64,000 nucleotides of DNA, from contig NZ_CP113116.1 of assembly GCF_026625985.1 (NCBI RefSeq), positions 4,836,001 to 4,900,000 on the forward strand. The letters run 5' to 3'. The notes below the pieces were generated by a model, which was given only the letters and a program-made list of their open reading frames with translations, was not told the origin of the DNA and ran no database searches. The number at the start of each line of letters is the position of its first letter. The stretch's first letter is position 1. The DNA is from Mycobacterium sp. Aquia_213 (lineage in GTDB: Bacteria; Actinomycetota; Actinomycetes; Mycobacteriales; Mycobacteriaceae). Position numbers and translations under genes: made by a program. Of the stretch, positions 8,908 to 17,930 are shown in pieces.

Positions 8908-10932
8908 ATGCGGTATGTCGTTACCGGCGGTACCGGGTTTATTGGTCGCCGCGTCGTAGCTCGCCTGTTGGACACTCGGCCCGACGCCGAAGTGTGGATT
9001 CTGGTCCGGCGCCAGTCGCTGGAACGCTTCGAACGCCTCGCCGCGCAGTGGGGTGAACGCGCCAAACCGCTGGTCGGCGAACTGCCGGAGCTGTCGCTGA
9101 CCGACGAGCGGCTGGCCGAGCTGGGCCGGGTCGACCATCTGGTGCATTGCGCGGCGATCTACGACATCACGGCCGGAGAAGCCGAACAGCGGGCCGCCAA
9201 TGTCGAGGGCACCCGCGCCGTGATCGAGCTGGCGCGACGCCTGGGCGCGACGCTGCATCACGTGTCGTCGATCGCGGTGGCGGGAGACTTCCCCGGCGAG
9301 TACACCGAAGACGACTTCGACGTCGGCCAGCAACTGCCCACCCCGTATCACCAGACGAAGTTCGAAGCCGAATTGCTGGTGCGCTCCACCCCCGGGTTGC
9401 GCCATCGCATCTACCGTCCCGCCGTCGTGGTCGGCGACTCACGCACCGGCGAGATGGACAAGATCGACGGCCCGTACTACTTCTTCGGCGTGCTGGCCAA
9501 GCTGGCCATCTTGCCGTCGTTGACCCCGATCCTGCTGCCCGACACCGGGCGCACCAACATCGTCCCGGTCGACTACGTCGTCGACGCACTCGTCGCACTG
9601 ATGCACGCCGACGGCTGCGATGGGCGGACGTTCCACCTGACCTCGCCGAAAACCATTGGGCTGCGCGGTATCTACCGCGGGGTCGCCAAGACGGCCGGAC
9701 TGCCGCCGCTGCGCGGCTCATTGCCCCGCTCGGTGGCCGCACCGGTACTCAAGGCCACCGGACGCGTCAAACGGGTGCGCAACATGGCGGCCACCCAGCT
9801 CGGGATTCCGGCCGAGGTGCTGGACCTGGTCGACCTGATCCCGACTTTCGTCAGCGATACGACGCAAAACGCGTTGCACGGCAACGGAATTGAGGTTCCC
9901 GAGTTCGCCAGTTACGCGCCCAAGCTGTGGCGGTACTGGGCCGAGCATCTCGATCCCGATCGGGCCCGCCGCGACGCTCCGCACGGCCCGCTGCAGGGCC
10001 GGCACGTGATCATCACCGGCGCATCCAGCGGCATCGGACGGGCGTCGGCGATCGCGGTCGCGGAGCGGGGCGCCACGGTGTTCGCGCTGGCTCGCAACGG
10101 CTCCGCGCTCGACGAGCTGGTCGCCGAGATCCGCGCGAACGGCGGTCGGGCCCATGCCTTTACCTGCGATGTCACCGATTCGGTGTCGGTCGAGCACACC
10201 ATCAAAGACATCCTGGGCCGCTTCGGTCATGTCGACTACCTGGTGAACAACGCCGGCCGTTCGATTCGCCGTTCGGTGGTCAATTCCACCGACCGGCTGC
10301 ACGACTACGAGCGGGTGATGGCGGTCAACTACTTCGGCGCGGTCCGGATGGTGCTGGCGCTGCTGCCGCATTGGCGGGAGCGCCGCTTCGGTCACGTGGT
10401 CAACGTCTCCAGCGCGGGTGTGCTGGCCCGCAATCCCAAGTACAGCTCGTATCTGCCGACCAAGGCCGCGCTGGATGCGTTCTCCGACGTGGTCGCCTCG
10501 GAGACGTTGTCCGACCACATCACGTTCACCAATATCCATATGCCGCTGGTCAAGACGCCGATGATCGTGCCGTCGCAGCGGCTCAACCCGGTGTCGCCGA
10601 TCAGCCCCGAACGGGCGGCGGCGATGGTGGTGCGCGGACTGGTCGAGAAGCCGGCCCGCATCGACACCCCGCTGGGCACCCTGGCCGAGGCCGGCAACTA
10701 CCTGTTGCCCAGGACCTCGCGGCGAATTCTGCACCAGGTCTATCTGGGTTACCCCGATTCCGCTGCCGCGCTGGGAGTTTCGCCGGTCGACAGCGACACA
10801 AAGGGTGACCGCGTCCCGGTGCCTACCCTGGTTCAAAGACGGCCCAAACGCCCGGCGCGTGCCGTTGGCCGCATCGGGGTCCCCCGACCGGTCCGCAAGG
10901 CGATCCGCCTGGTGCCCGGGGTTCATTGGTGA
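8908..10932 (+). CDS. acrA1: Two-domain acyl reductase/short-chain dehydrogenase AcrA1
   Basis: This 674-aa protein fuses two Rossmann reductases. Residues 1 to about 350 form an extended-SDR, fatty-acyl-reductase-like domain (VTGGTGFIGRRV for NAD(P) binding, YHQTKFEAE as the YxxxK site). Residues from about 365 form a classical SDR (ITGASSGIGRAS, VNNAGRS, VNVSSAG, then Tyr and Lys in YSSYLPTK). The arrangement is that of Rv3391, thought to reduce fatty acyl chains to aldehydes or alcohols for wax or mycolate-related lipids. Its stop overlaps the next start as GTGA. Confidence 0.92.
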   Translation: MRYVVTGGTGFIGRRVVARLLDTRPDAEVWILVRRQSLERFERLAAQWGERAKPLVGELPELSLTDERLAELGRVDHLVHCAAIYDITAGEAEQRAANVEGTRAVIELARRLGATLHHVSSIAVAGDFPGEYTEDDFDVGQQLPTPYHQTKFEAELLVRSTPGLRHRIYRPAVVVGDSRTGEMDKIDGPYYFFGVLAKLAILPSLTPILLPDTGRTNIVPVDYVVDALVALMHADGCDGRTFHLTSPKTIGLRGIYRGVAKTAGLPPLRGSLPRSVAAPVLKATGRVKRVRNMAATQLGIPAEVLDLVDLIPTFVSDTTQNALHGNGIEVPEFASYAPKLWRYWAEHLDPDRARRDAPHGPLQGRHVIITGASSGIGRASAIAVAERGATVFALARNGSALDELVAEIRANGGRAHAFTCDVTDSVSVEHTIKDILGRFGHVDYLVNNAGRSIRRSVVNSTDRLHDYERVMAVNYFGAVRMVLALLPHWRERRFGHVVNVSSAGVLARNPKYSSYLPTKAALDAFSDVVASETLSDHITFTNIHMPLVKTPMIVPSQRLNPVSPISPERAAAMVVRGLVEKPARIDTPLGTLAEAGNYLLPRTSRRILHQVYLGYPDSAAALGVSPVDSDTKGDRVPVPTLVQRRPKRPARAVGRIGVPRPVRKAIRLVPGVHW

Positions 10933-11957
10933 CCGAATCCTCGCCGGTGTTCGCCGATGTCGACACCGGCGTCGATGACGCGCTGGCCTTGATATACCTG
11001 CTGGCCAGCCCGGACGCCGATCTGGTCGGCATCGCCTCGACCGGAGGAAACGTTGGCGTACAACAGGTGTGCGCCAACAATTTGGGCCTGCTCGAGCTGT
11101 GCGGAGCCACTGGTGTCCCGGTGTCCAAGGGTGCCGACGAAACGTTGACCGGCCCACTGCGAACCCCCTCGAAAGTCCATGGCCCGCGGGGCCTGGGGTA
11201 TGCCGACGTGCCGCCGAGCGACGCGGCGCTGACCGAGTACGACTCGGCGACGGCCTGGGTGCGCGCGGCCCGGGCGTTCCCCGGCGAGCTGATCGGCGTG
11301 GCCACCGGCCCGCTGACCAATCTGGCGCTGGCGCTGCGCGCCGAGCCCGCATTGCCAACCCTGTTGCGCCGGCTGGTCATCATGGGCGGCTCTTATGACC
11401 ACATCGGCAACACCACCGCCGTGGCGGAATGGAACATCAGCGTGGACCCGGAGGCGGCCGCCGAGGTGTTCGCGGCTTGGTCCGACGAAAGCCTTGGGCC
11501 GCAGCGGCTTCCGATCCTGTGTGGCCTGGATCTGACCCGCAACGTCGCGATCACACCGGAAGTCCTGGCGAGATTGGCGGATGCCGCGGGATCGACGTCG
11601 ACAATGATGAGCGTGAACGACCAACGAGGCACCCGATCGACCGCGTCCAACCCGGTGATCCGGCTGATCGAAGACGCGATGCGGTTCTACCTCGAGGGCT
11701 ACTACGACAACGGGCACGGATATCTGGCGCATCTGCACGATCCGTTGGCCGCGGCGGTCGCGCTGGACCCCGAACTCATTGCGACCCGTTCCGGCCGGGT
11801 GGATGTCGAGCTCGCCGGCACCCTGACCCGCGGCATGACGGTGACCGACTGGCGCCGAGAACCCAACGCACGCATCGGCGTCGGCGTCGACCCGTCGGCA
11901 TTCTTCGACCGGTTCATCGAACGCGTGGGGCCGTTCGCGCACCGGCTCGCTCCGTAA
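10929..11957 (+). CDS. iunH: Nucleoside hydrolase IunH
   Basis: The 342-aa product is an inosine-uridine-preferring nucleoside N-ribohydrolase, which splits nucleosides to base and ribose for salvage. The calcium-binding cluster DxDxGxDD is seen in FADVDTGVDDALAL, and IGVATGPLTNLALAL and MGGSYDHIGN are family motifs. The GTG at 10929 overlaps the acrA1 stop by four bases, implying translational coupling. In M. tuberculosis cmaA1 (Rv3392c) separates these two genes; here nothing does. Confidence 0.95.
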   Translation: MTESSPVFADVDTGVDDALALIYLLASPDADLVGIASTGGNVGVQQVCANNLGLLELCGATGVPVSKGADETLTGPLRTPSKVHGPRGLGYADVPPSDAALTEYDSATAWVRAARAFPGELIGVATGPLTNLALALRAEPALPTLLRRLVIMGGSYDHIGNTTAVAEWNISVDPEAAAEVFAAWSDESLGPQRLPILCGLDLTRNVAITPEVLARLADAAGSTSTMMSVNDQRGTRSTASNPVIRLIEDAMRFYLEGYYDNGHGYLAHLHDPLAAAVALDPELIATRSGRVDVELAGTLTRGMTVTDWRREPNARIGVGVDPSAFFDRFIERVGPFAHRLAP

Positions 11958-12063
11958 CGGGGCGTGGGCCGCAACTTTACGTTGACAGAACCCGGCCAGC
12001 AAAGATGGAATAGTTGGGTATCTGCGCGGGGTTGCGTTAGTCAACACCGGGAGGACCTTCGCG

Positions 12064-13317
12064 ATGACAGAGCTGGTTACAGGGAAGGCGCTACCAAATG
12101 TAGTGGTCACCGGCATCGCCATGACGACCGCATTAGCGACCGACGCCGAGAACACCTGGAAGTTGTTGCTGGACAGCCAGAGCGGCATCCGCACCCTGGA
12201 GGACTCGTTTATCGAGCACTACGACCTGCCGGTCCGCATCGGCGGGCACCTGCTGGAGGATTTCGACCACGGCCTGACCCGCGCCGAGCGGCACCGGATG
12301 GGCTGGCTACAGAAGATGACCGCGATCTTGAGCCGCCGGGTGTGGGAGAACGCCGGCTCGCCCGAGGTCGACCGCAACCGATTGCTGGTGTCCGTGGGCA
12401 CCGGCCTGGGCTCGGCCGAGCAGATCGTGTTCAGCTACGACGACATGCGCGCCCGCGGCATCCAGGCAGTTTCTCCGCTGGCGGTGGCGAAGTACATGCC
12501 CAACGGCCCCGCCGCGGCGATTGGGCTGGAACGCCACGCCGGGGCCGGGGTGCTCACGCCGGTGTCGGCGTGCGCGTCCGGTTCCGAGGGCATCGCGCAG
12601 GCCTGGCGCAATATCGTCCTCGGCGAGGCGGACATCGCCATTTGCGGCGGCGTCGAGGTCAAGATCGAAGCGGTGGCGATCGCGGCGTTTGCCCAGATGC
12701 GCATCGTGATGTCGACCCGCAACGATGACCCGCCCGGGGCGTGCCGCCCGTTCGACCGGGACCGGACCGGCTTTGTGTTCGGCGAGGCCGGTGGGCTGAT
12801 GGTCATCGAGACCGAGGAGCACGCCAAGGCCCGGGGCGCCAACATCCTGGCCCGGATCATGGGCGCCAGCATCACTTCGGACGGCTTCCACATGGTGGCA
12901 CCGGACCCCAACGGCGCACGGGCCGGACATGCGATGACCCGCGCGATTCAGCTGGCGGGGCTCACGCCGGGCGACATCGACCACGTCAATGCGCACGCCA
13001 CCGGCACCCAGGTCGGTGACCTCGCCGAGGGCAAGGCCATCAACAACGCACTGGGCAGCAATAACCCGGCCGTGTACGCGCCGAAGGCCGCGCTGGGCCA
13101 CTCGGTGGGTGCGGTCGGTGCGGTGGAGTCGATCCTGACCGTGCTGGCGCTGCGGGATCAGGTGATCCCGCCGACCCTGAACCTGGAAAACCTCGATCCC
13201 GAGATCGACTTGGACGTGGTGTCGGGCGAGCCGCGGCCCGGCGACTACCGGTACGCGATCAACAACTCGTTCGGATTCGGCGGCCACAACGTCGCCGTGG
13301 CTTTCGGCCGCTACTGA
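12064..13317 (+). CDS. KasB-like beta-ketoacyl-ACP synthase (extra copy)
   Basis: The 417-aa product is a condensing enzyme of the FAS-II elongation system that lengthens meromycolate chains. The catalytic triad is visible: Cys in VSACASGSEG, His in NAHATGTQVGD and His in ALGHSVGAVG. The opening MTELVTGKALPNVVVTGIAMTT and the whole C-terminal third closely resemble M. tuberculosis KasB as I recall it. Yet it stands alone rather than in the fabD-acpM-kasA-kasB-accD6 operon, and M. tuberculosis has no such gene between iunH and imuB. A GGGAGGA site precedes the ATG, and the preceding 106 bases could hold its own promoter. Confidence 0.9.
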   Translation: MTELVTGKALPNVVVTGIAMTTALATDAENTWKLLLDSQSGIRTLEDSFIEHYDLPVRIGGHLLEDFDHGLTRAERHRMGWLQKMTAILSRRVWENAGSPEVDRNRLLVSVGTGLGSAEQIVFSYDDMRARGIQAVSPLAVAKYMPNGPAAAIGLERHAGAGVLTPVSACASGSEGIAQAWRNIVLGEADIAICGGVEVKIEAVAIAAFAQMRIVMSTRNDDPPGACRPFDRDRTGFVFGEAGGLMVIETEEHAKARGANILARIMGASITSDGFHMVAPDPNGARAGHAMTRAIQLAGLTPGDIDHVNAHATGTQVGDLAEGKAINNALGSNNPAVYAPKAALGHSVGAVGAVESILTVLALRDQVIPPTLNLENLDPEIDLDVVSGEPRPGDYRYAINNSFGFGGHNVAVAFGRY

Positions 13318-13324
13318 CACCCCC

Positions 13325-14887
13325 TTACTCGTAGCTCCCTTCGAGGTACCACCGCCGCTGGCGATAGCACAGCAGAAACGCACGCTCGCTTTCCAGCAAC
13401 ACCTGGGCGCGGGCGGTGCGGCCCGCCGATCGGTCCGGATCCCACCACCGCTCGTCAACCGGCCACGGTCCGGCCCACCAGCGCAACGGGTCGTCCTGGC
13501 CGCGGGCGACCAGGCGCGCCGGGTCGGCGGAGAACATTCCCCGACTGGTCACTCGTATCGAATTACCTTGGGCATCAAGCAATTCCACCGGGTCGTCAAG
13601 CAATACCGCCGGCGACGGATCCGGCAACCGGCCGGGCCACGGCAACCCCGGGTCGGCGTGCGGCACCGGCTCGTCGCCCAGCGGTGTCAGCGTGATGCGT
13701 TCGGCCGGTCCGCGACCTCCGGACAGCACCGGCACCCGCACCGCCTCCGGGCCGAGCAGGCCCTGCACCCGCACCAGCGCCCGCCTCGCCCGCAGCCTGT
13801 CCTCTTCACCGAGGCCGCCCCATAACGGCAGCTGCAGCGCCTCGGCGGACACCACCTCGACCGCCTGCAGCCGCAGCAATGTCACCGGCGCCGTCGGGCG
13901 GGGGTTGCGGGCGGTCCGGTTGCTCAACCACCCGTCCAGTTGCCAGCGCACCCGATCGGCGGTGGCGTCCTCGGTCAACGGCTCAGCGCACCGCCATACC
14001 CGGTTCAGTTCTTCGCCGTTGGCGGTGACGGCGTGAATGGAAAGCCGAGTGCATCCCACTCCGGCGGACATCAGCATCTGGTGCAGCGTGCCGGCCAGCG
14101 AGCGGCCGGCGAATGCCGCGGCGTCGACCCGGTCGATCGGCGGATCGCAGTCCAGCACGGCCTCGAGTTCGCCCGGCGGTTCCCGCCCGGACGGTCCCCG
14201 CTCGGGTTCGCCGCGGGCGAACCGGTGCGCGCTGCGCCCGTCGGCGCCGAACCTGGAAGCCACGTCGGTCGCCGATAGCGCGGCGAACTGGCCGATGGTG
14301 CGAATCCCCAACCGCCACAACAGATCCGTGAGTTCCTCTCGTCCCGGACCGGACAGGCTCGGCTCGGTGGCCAGCTGCCGGATCGACAGCACCGCCAGAA
14401 ATTTCGCATCGCCCCCGGGCTCGACGACACGACCCGCACGGGCGGCGAAGACCGCGGTGGACAGCTGGTCGGCGATCCCGACCTGACACTCGGCGCCGGC
14501 CGCGGCCACCGCGTCGATCAGCCGTTCGGCGGCGTGGGCTTCAGACCCGAAATAGCGGGCCGCTCCGCGCACGGGCAACACCAGGAGGCCGGGCCGCAGC
14601 ACCTCGGCGCGGGGAACGAGATCGTCGACCGCCGCAATCACCCCTTCGAAAAAGCGGGCGTCGCGGTCGGCGTCGGCGGTGGCGACGTGCAGTTGCGGGC
14701 AACGGGCCGCCGCCTCCCGGCGTCGCAACCCTCGCCGCACTCCGGCCGCACGCGCGGCCGACGAGCAGGCGATCACCCGGTTGGCCAGAGTGACCGCGAT
14801 CGGGGTCGTCATGGATCGGTCGGCCGCTGCCGCCGCCGCGACCGCGGGCCAGTCCATGCACCAAATGGCCAGCACCCGGGAAGACAT
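13325..14887 (-). CDS. imuB: Mutasome adaptor ImuB (Y-family polymerase-like)
   Basis: The 520-aa product resembles Y-family DNA polymerases but serves as the hub of the DnaE2 mutasome. The N-terminal catalytic strand reads VLAIWCMDWPAVA, without the usual DxD-type acidic cluster, consistent with a non-catalytic role. A beta-clamp-binding motif QLPLWG is present about two thirds along. It starts six bases after imuA' and is surely in the same SOS operon. It corresponds to Rv3394c and is convergent with the KasB-like gene. Confidence 0.94.
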   Translation of the reverse strand: MSSRVLAIWCMDWPAVAAAAAADRSMTTPIAVTLANRVIACSSAARAAGVRRGLRRREAAARCPQLHVATADADRDARFFEGVIAAVDDLVPRAEVLRPGLLVLPVRGAARYFGSEAHAAERLIDAVAAAGAECQVGIADQLSTAVFAARAGRVVEPGGDAKFLAVLSIRQLATEPSLSGPGREELTDLLWRLGIRTIGQFAALSATDVASRFGADGRSAHRFARGEPERGPSGREPPGELEAVLDCDPPIDRVDAAAFAGRSLAGTLHQMLMSAGVGCTRLSIHAVTANGEELNRVWRCAEPLTEDATADRVRWQLDGWLSNRTARNPRPTAPVTLLRLQAVEVVSAEALQLPLWGGLGEEDRLRARRALVRVQGLLGPEAVRVPVLSGGRGPAERITLTPLGDEPVPHADPGLPWPGRLPDPSPAVLLDDPVELLDAQGNSIRVTSRGMFSADPARLVARGQDDPLRWWAGPWPVDERWWDPDRSAGRTARAQVLLESERAFLLCYRQRRWYLEGSYE

Positions 14888-14893
14888 CCGAAC

Positions 14894-15577
14894 TCACCCG
14901 GTGCGCGTTCGGCCGATCACCCGTCTCCCCGCACACACCCCGCTGACCTGCAGCCGCACTCCGCTGATTCGCCCGAATCCGCAGACCGGGGTGTCCCGAT
15001 TACCCGCCGTGATCTCGTAGCCGCAGACCCGGGCCGCAAGCCGCGTCGGCGCCCCCTGCCAGTCGCCGTCGGTGACCAGCAGGGTGCAGCCTTTGAGGCG
15101 GGCGCGAGCCACCACCGCCCGCGCCCGGGTCAGCGGCACCCGGCGCCCGCCCAGACCGAGCACCACCAGATCCATCCCGTCGATGAGCACCGCGGCCACT
15201 TCCACCGGATCGGTCCCGGGATCCGGTATCACCGCGAGCCGGCTCAGATCCGCCCCCATCTCCACCGCGGCCAGCAGGCCGATATCCGGTTGACCGACGA
15301 TGGCCACGTTTCCCCCGGCCGCCGTCACCGCGGCGACCATGCTCAGCAGCAGTGACCGCGCTCCGGACAGCACCGCCACCGATCCCCGGGGCAACTGTGC
15401 GGGCAGCGCCTCGGCCAGCCACTGCGGGACCGGCAGTTGGGATTCCGATTCCGGCAGTAGGTCGTCGGGGCGGGCGGCTGGCCTCCCGGGCGATTTCCCG
15501 GACAACACCGCCATCTGCCGGCGTAGCGATTCGAGCTGTTCCGCACGATCCTGGTCGGAGGCGACAGCCGCCGTCAT
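14894..15577 (-). CDS. imuA': Mutasome accessory protein ImuA'
   Basis: The 227-aa product is the ImuA' partner of ImuB and DnaE2, a RecA-fold-like protein without an obvious complete Walker A. LPRGSVAVLSGARSLLLSMVAAVTAAGG occupies that region. The ATG at 15577 has a strong GGAGGC site, and a LexA box lies 33 bases upstream. It corresponds to Rv3395c. Reading further upstream in frame gives a sequence that runs through the operator and the divergent gene, so the longer frame is not used. Confidence 0.92.
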   Translation of the reverse strand: MTAAVASDQDRAEQLESLRRQMAVLSGKSPGRPAARPDDLLPESESQLPVPQWLAEALPAQLPRGSVAVLSGARSLLLSMVAAVTAAGGNVAIVGQPDIGLLAAVEMGADLSRLAVIPDPGTDPVEVAAVLIDGMDLVVLGLGGRRVPLTRARAVVARARLKGCTLLVTDGDWQGAPTRLAARVCGYEITAGNRDTPVCGFGRISGVRLQVSGVCAGRRVIGRTRTG

Positions 15578-15609
15578 ATAGCCTCCTACCAGCAGTTCCG
15601 CATTGGTTT

Positions 15610-15625
15610 TCGAAAGTATGTTCGA
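15610..15625. promoter_or_regulatory. LexA (SOS) box between imuA' and the divergent exported-protein gene
   Basis: TCGAAAGTATGTTCGA differs from the perfect TCGAAC-N4-GTTCGA operator at one position. It lies 33 bases before imuA' and 50 bases before the rightward gene at 15675, so LexA probably controls both. Confidence 0.92.
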
Positions 15626-15674
15626 AGTAAACACCCATCCTCCGACAACCGTCAAGAAACGGGAGAGGCTGCTT

Positions 15675-16283
15675 ATGCAATCGGTGCTGCTGTGGCTCCT
15701 GGTGCTGTTTTGTGGCGCCATCGTGACGCCCGCACCGGCTCGAAGCGAGGTCGGCAACTGCCAACCGGCCGAGTTCTTCCTCGCCGACAACGCCGATCCC
15801 CTGTTCGAGCCGCAGGCCGACGTGACGATCGCGCTCAACGGCGCAATGGTCACGGGATCGACGCCACTCGACGGGGTGTACTGGTCCGACGCGCAGCAGC
15901 GGATCACCGTTGAGCGGTCGCGCGAATTCCATCTGTGCGGCGCCGACGAGCCCACCCTGCACGTTGCCGCCGAGGCACTGCGCCGTCAGTTCGACCAGGA
16001 ATCGGTGCTGTTCTTCGACTACCTACCGCAGCACGCGGCGCAGCAGAACGCGATCATCATCACCGTGCCGGATGTCGACGTCGAGCGCCTCGGCACCGCG
16101 CTGGCGGCCGATGTTGCGGCCCGCACCCGGCTGCGCGGCGGGTCGGTCACCGCGACCGACCGCACCCTGATCCTGGTCGCCGGAAACGACGATCGCGATG
16201 TGGCCCGCCGGCTCGTCACCGAGGCCGGCGGCAACTGGCAAGCGGCCGGAATTGCTTACGGCAGAAGCGAATTCGTGGAGTAG
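15675..16283 (+). CDS. SOS-controlled exported protein (Rv3395A-like)
   Basis: The 202-aa product starts at the ATG at 15675, with GGGAGAGGC just upstream. An N-terminal hydrophobic stretch (MQSVLLWLLVLFCGAIV) and a cleavage-like Pro-Ala-Arg-Ser-Glu site indicate export. The remainder shows no known catalytic motif; it has two cysteines (GNCQPAEFF and FHLCGADEP) that could form a disulphide. Position opposite imuA' and the shared LexA box match Rv3395A, a DNA-damage-induced protein of unknown function. Translation could in principle begin inside the operator, but ribosome-site quality favours 15675. Confidence 0.8.
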   Translation: MQSVLLWLLVLFCGAIVTPAPARSEVGNCQPAEFFLADNADPLFEPQADVTIALNGAMVTGSTPLDGVYWSDAQQRITVERSREFHLCGADEPTLHVAAEALRRQFDQESVLFFDYLPQHAAQQNAIIITVPDVDVERLGTALAADVAARTRLRGGSVTATDRTLILVAGNDDRDVARRLVTEAGGNWQAAGIAYGRSEFVE

Positions 16284-16289
16284 CCGAAG

Positions 16290-17891
16290 CTATTCCCACT
16301 CGATGGTGCCGGGCGGCTTGCTGGTGATGTCCAGCACCACGCGGTTGACCTCGCGGACCTCGTTGGTGATCCGGGTCGAGATGCGTTCCAGCACCTCGTA
16401 GGGCACCCGGGTCCAGTCGGCGGTCATGGCGTCCTCGCTGGACACCGGTCGCAGCACGATCGGGTGCCCGTAGGTGCGGCCGTCACCCTGCACGCCGACC
16501 GAACGCACGTCGCCCAGCAACACCACCGGGCACTGCCAGATCAGGTTGTCGAGGCCCGCGGAGGTCAGCTCCTCGCGGGCGATCGAGTCGGCACGCCGCA
16601 GCGTGTCCAGCCGCTTGGCGGTGACCTCACCGACGATCCGGATGCCCAGCCCCGGGCCCGGAAATGGCTGGCGCGCAACGATATCCTCCGGCAGCCCCAG
16701 TTCCCGCCCGACAGCGCGCACCTCGTCCTTGAACAGCAATCGCAGCGGCTCGACGAGCTTGAACTTCAGGTCGTCGGGCAGACCGCCGACGTTGTGGTGA
16801 CTCTTGATGTTGGCGGTCCCGCTGCCGCCGCCGGACTCCACCACGTCCGGATACAGCGTGCCCTGCACCAGAAAGTCGACGCCGGATCCGTCCTCGCCCA
16901 CGATATCTCGCACCGCGCCCTCGAAGGCCCGGATGAACTGACGGCCGATGATCTTGCGCTTGCCCTCGGGGTTGGTCACGCCCGCCAGCGCCTCGAGGAA
17001 GGTATCGGCCGCGTCGACCGTGACCAGGTTGGCGCCGGTGGCGGCGACGAAATCGCGCTGCACCTGCGCGCGCTCACCGGCGCGCAACAGCCCATGGTCG
17101 ACGAAGACACAGGTCAGCCGGTCTCCGATGGCACGCTGCACCAGCGCCGCGGCCACCGCGGAATCCACCCCGCCGGACAGCCCGCAGATCGCATGGCCGT
17201 CGCCGATCTGGGCCCGCACCTGTTCGGTCAGCGCCTCGGCGATGTTGGCGGGCGTCCATTCCGCGCCGAGGCCGGCGAAGTCGTGCAGAAACCGGCTGAG
17301 CACCTGCTGGCCGTGCGGGCTGTGCATCACCTCGGGGTGGTACTGCACGCCGGCCAGGCGCCGGGCCCGGTTCTCGAAGCCGGCCACCGCCGCACCCGCG
17401 CTGCTGGCCACCACGTCGAACCCCTCGGGCGCCGCCGTGACCGCGTCTCCATGACTCATCCAGACCGGCTGCGCCGCGGGCAGGCCCGAATGCAATTCGC
17501 CGCCAAGGACTTTCAGCTCGGTGCGACCGTACTCGCTGGTGCCGGTATGGGCGACGGTCCCGCCCAGTGCCTGCGCCATCGCCTGAAACCCGTAGCAGAT
17601 ACCGAACACCGGCACGCCGAGGTCGAACACCGCCGGGTCCAGTTGCGGGGCGCCTTCGGTGTACACGCTGGCCGGCCCGCCGGAGAGCACCAGCGCCACC
17701 GGATCCTTGGCTTTGATCTCGTCGATCGAGGCGGTGTGCGGGATGACCTCCGAAAAGACCCGCGCTTCCCGGACGCGACGGGCGATCAACTGCGCATACT
17801 GTGCGCCGAAATCGACCACCAGGACCGGTCGGGTCGCGGGTCCAACTTCGCCGGGATCGGGGTCGAGGTCAGCAGGTTCAGCCACGGCCAT
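16290..17891 (-). CDS. guaA: GMP synthase (glutamine-hydrolysing) GuaA
   Basis: The product (533 aa) converts XMP, ATP and glutamine to GMP. The class I amidotransferase domain has the nucleophile Cys in GICYGFQAMAQ and the His/Glu pair in YHPEV. The synthetase domain has the PP-loop SGGVDSA, followed by the C-terminal dimerisation domain ending PPGTIEWE. Length is standard. It corresponds to Rv3396c and ends six bases from the convergent exported-protein gene. guaB3 and guaB2 lie about 27 kb away in this window. Confidence 0.98.
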   Translation of the reverse strand: MAVAEPADLDPDPGEVGPATRPVLVVDFGAQYAQLIARRVREARVFSEVIPHTASIDEIKAKDPVALVLSGGPASVYTEGAPQLDPAVFDLGVPVFGICYGFQAMAQALGGTVAHTGTSEYGRTELKVLGGELHSGLPAAQPVWMSHGDAVTAAPEGFDVVASSAGAAVAGFENRARRLAGVQYHPEVMHSPHGQQVLSRFLHDFAGLGAEWTPANIAEALTEQVRAQIGDGHAICGLSGGVDSAVAAALVQRAIGDRLTCVFVDHGLLRAGERAQVQRDFVAATGANLVTVDAADTFLEALAGVTNPEGKRKIIGRQFIRAFEGAVRDIVGEDGSGVDFLVQGTLYPDVVESGGGSGTANIKSHHNVGGLPDDLKFKLVEPLRLLFKDEVRAVGRELGLPEDIVARQPFPGPGLGIRIVGEVTAKRLDTLRRADSIAREELTSAGLDNLIWQCPVVLLGDVRSVGVQGDGRTYGHPIVLRPVSSEDAMTADWTRVPYEVLERISTRITNEVREVNRVVLDITSKPPGTIEWE

Positions 17892-17930
17892 GAGTCTAGT
17901 GGGGGCCGGCGACCGTCCTCATTCGTTGGA

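Noticed and set aside
15618..15675. Start of the SOS exported protein inside the LexA box (ATG 15618)
   Set aside because: There is no ribosome site, and the resulting N-terminus would place a charged stretch before the signal sequence; ATG 15675 fits better.
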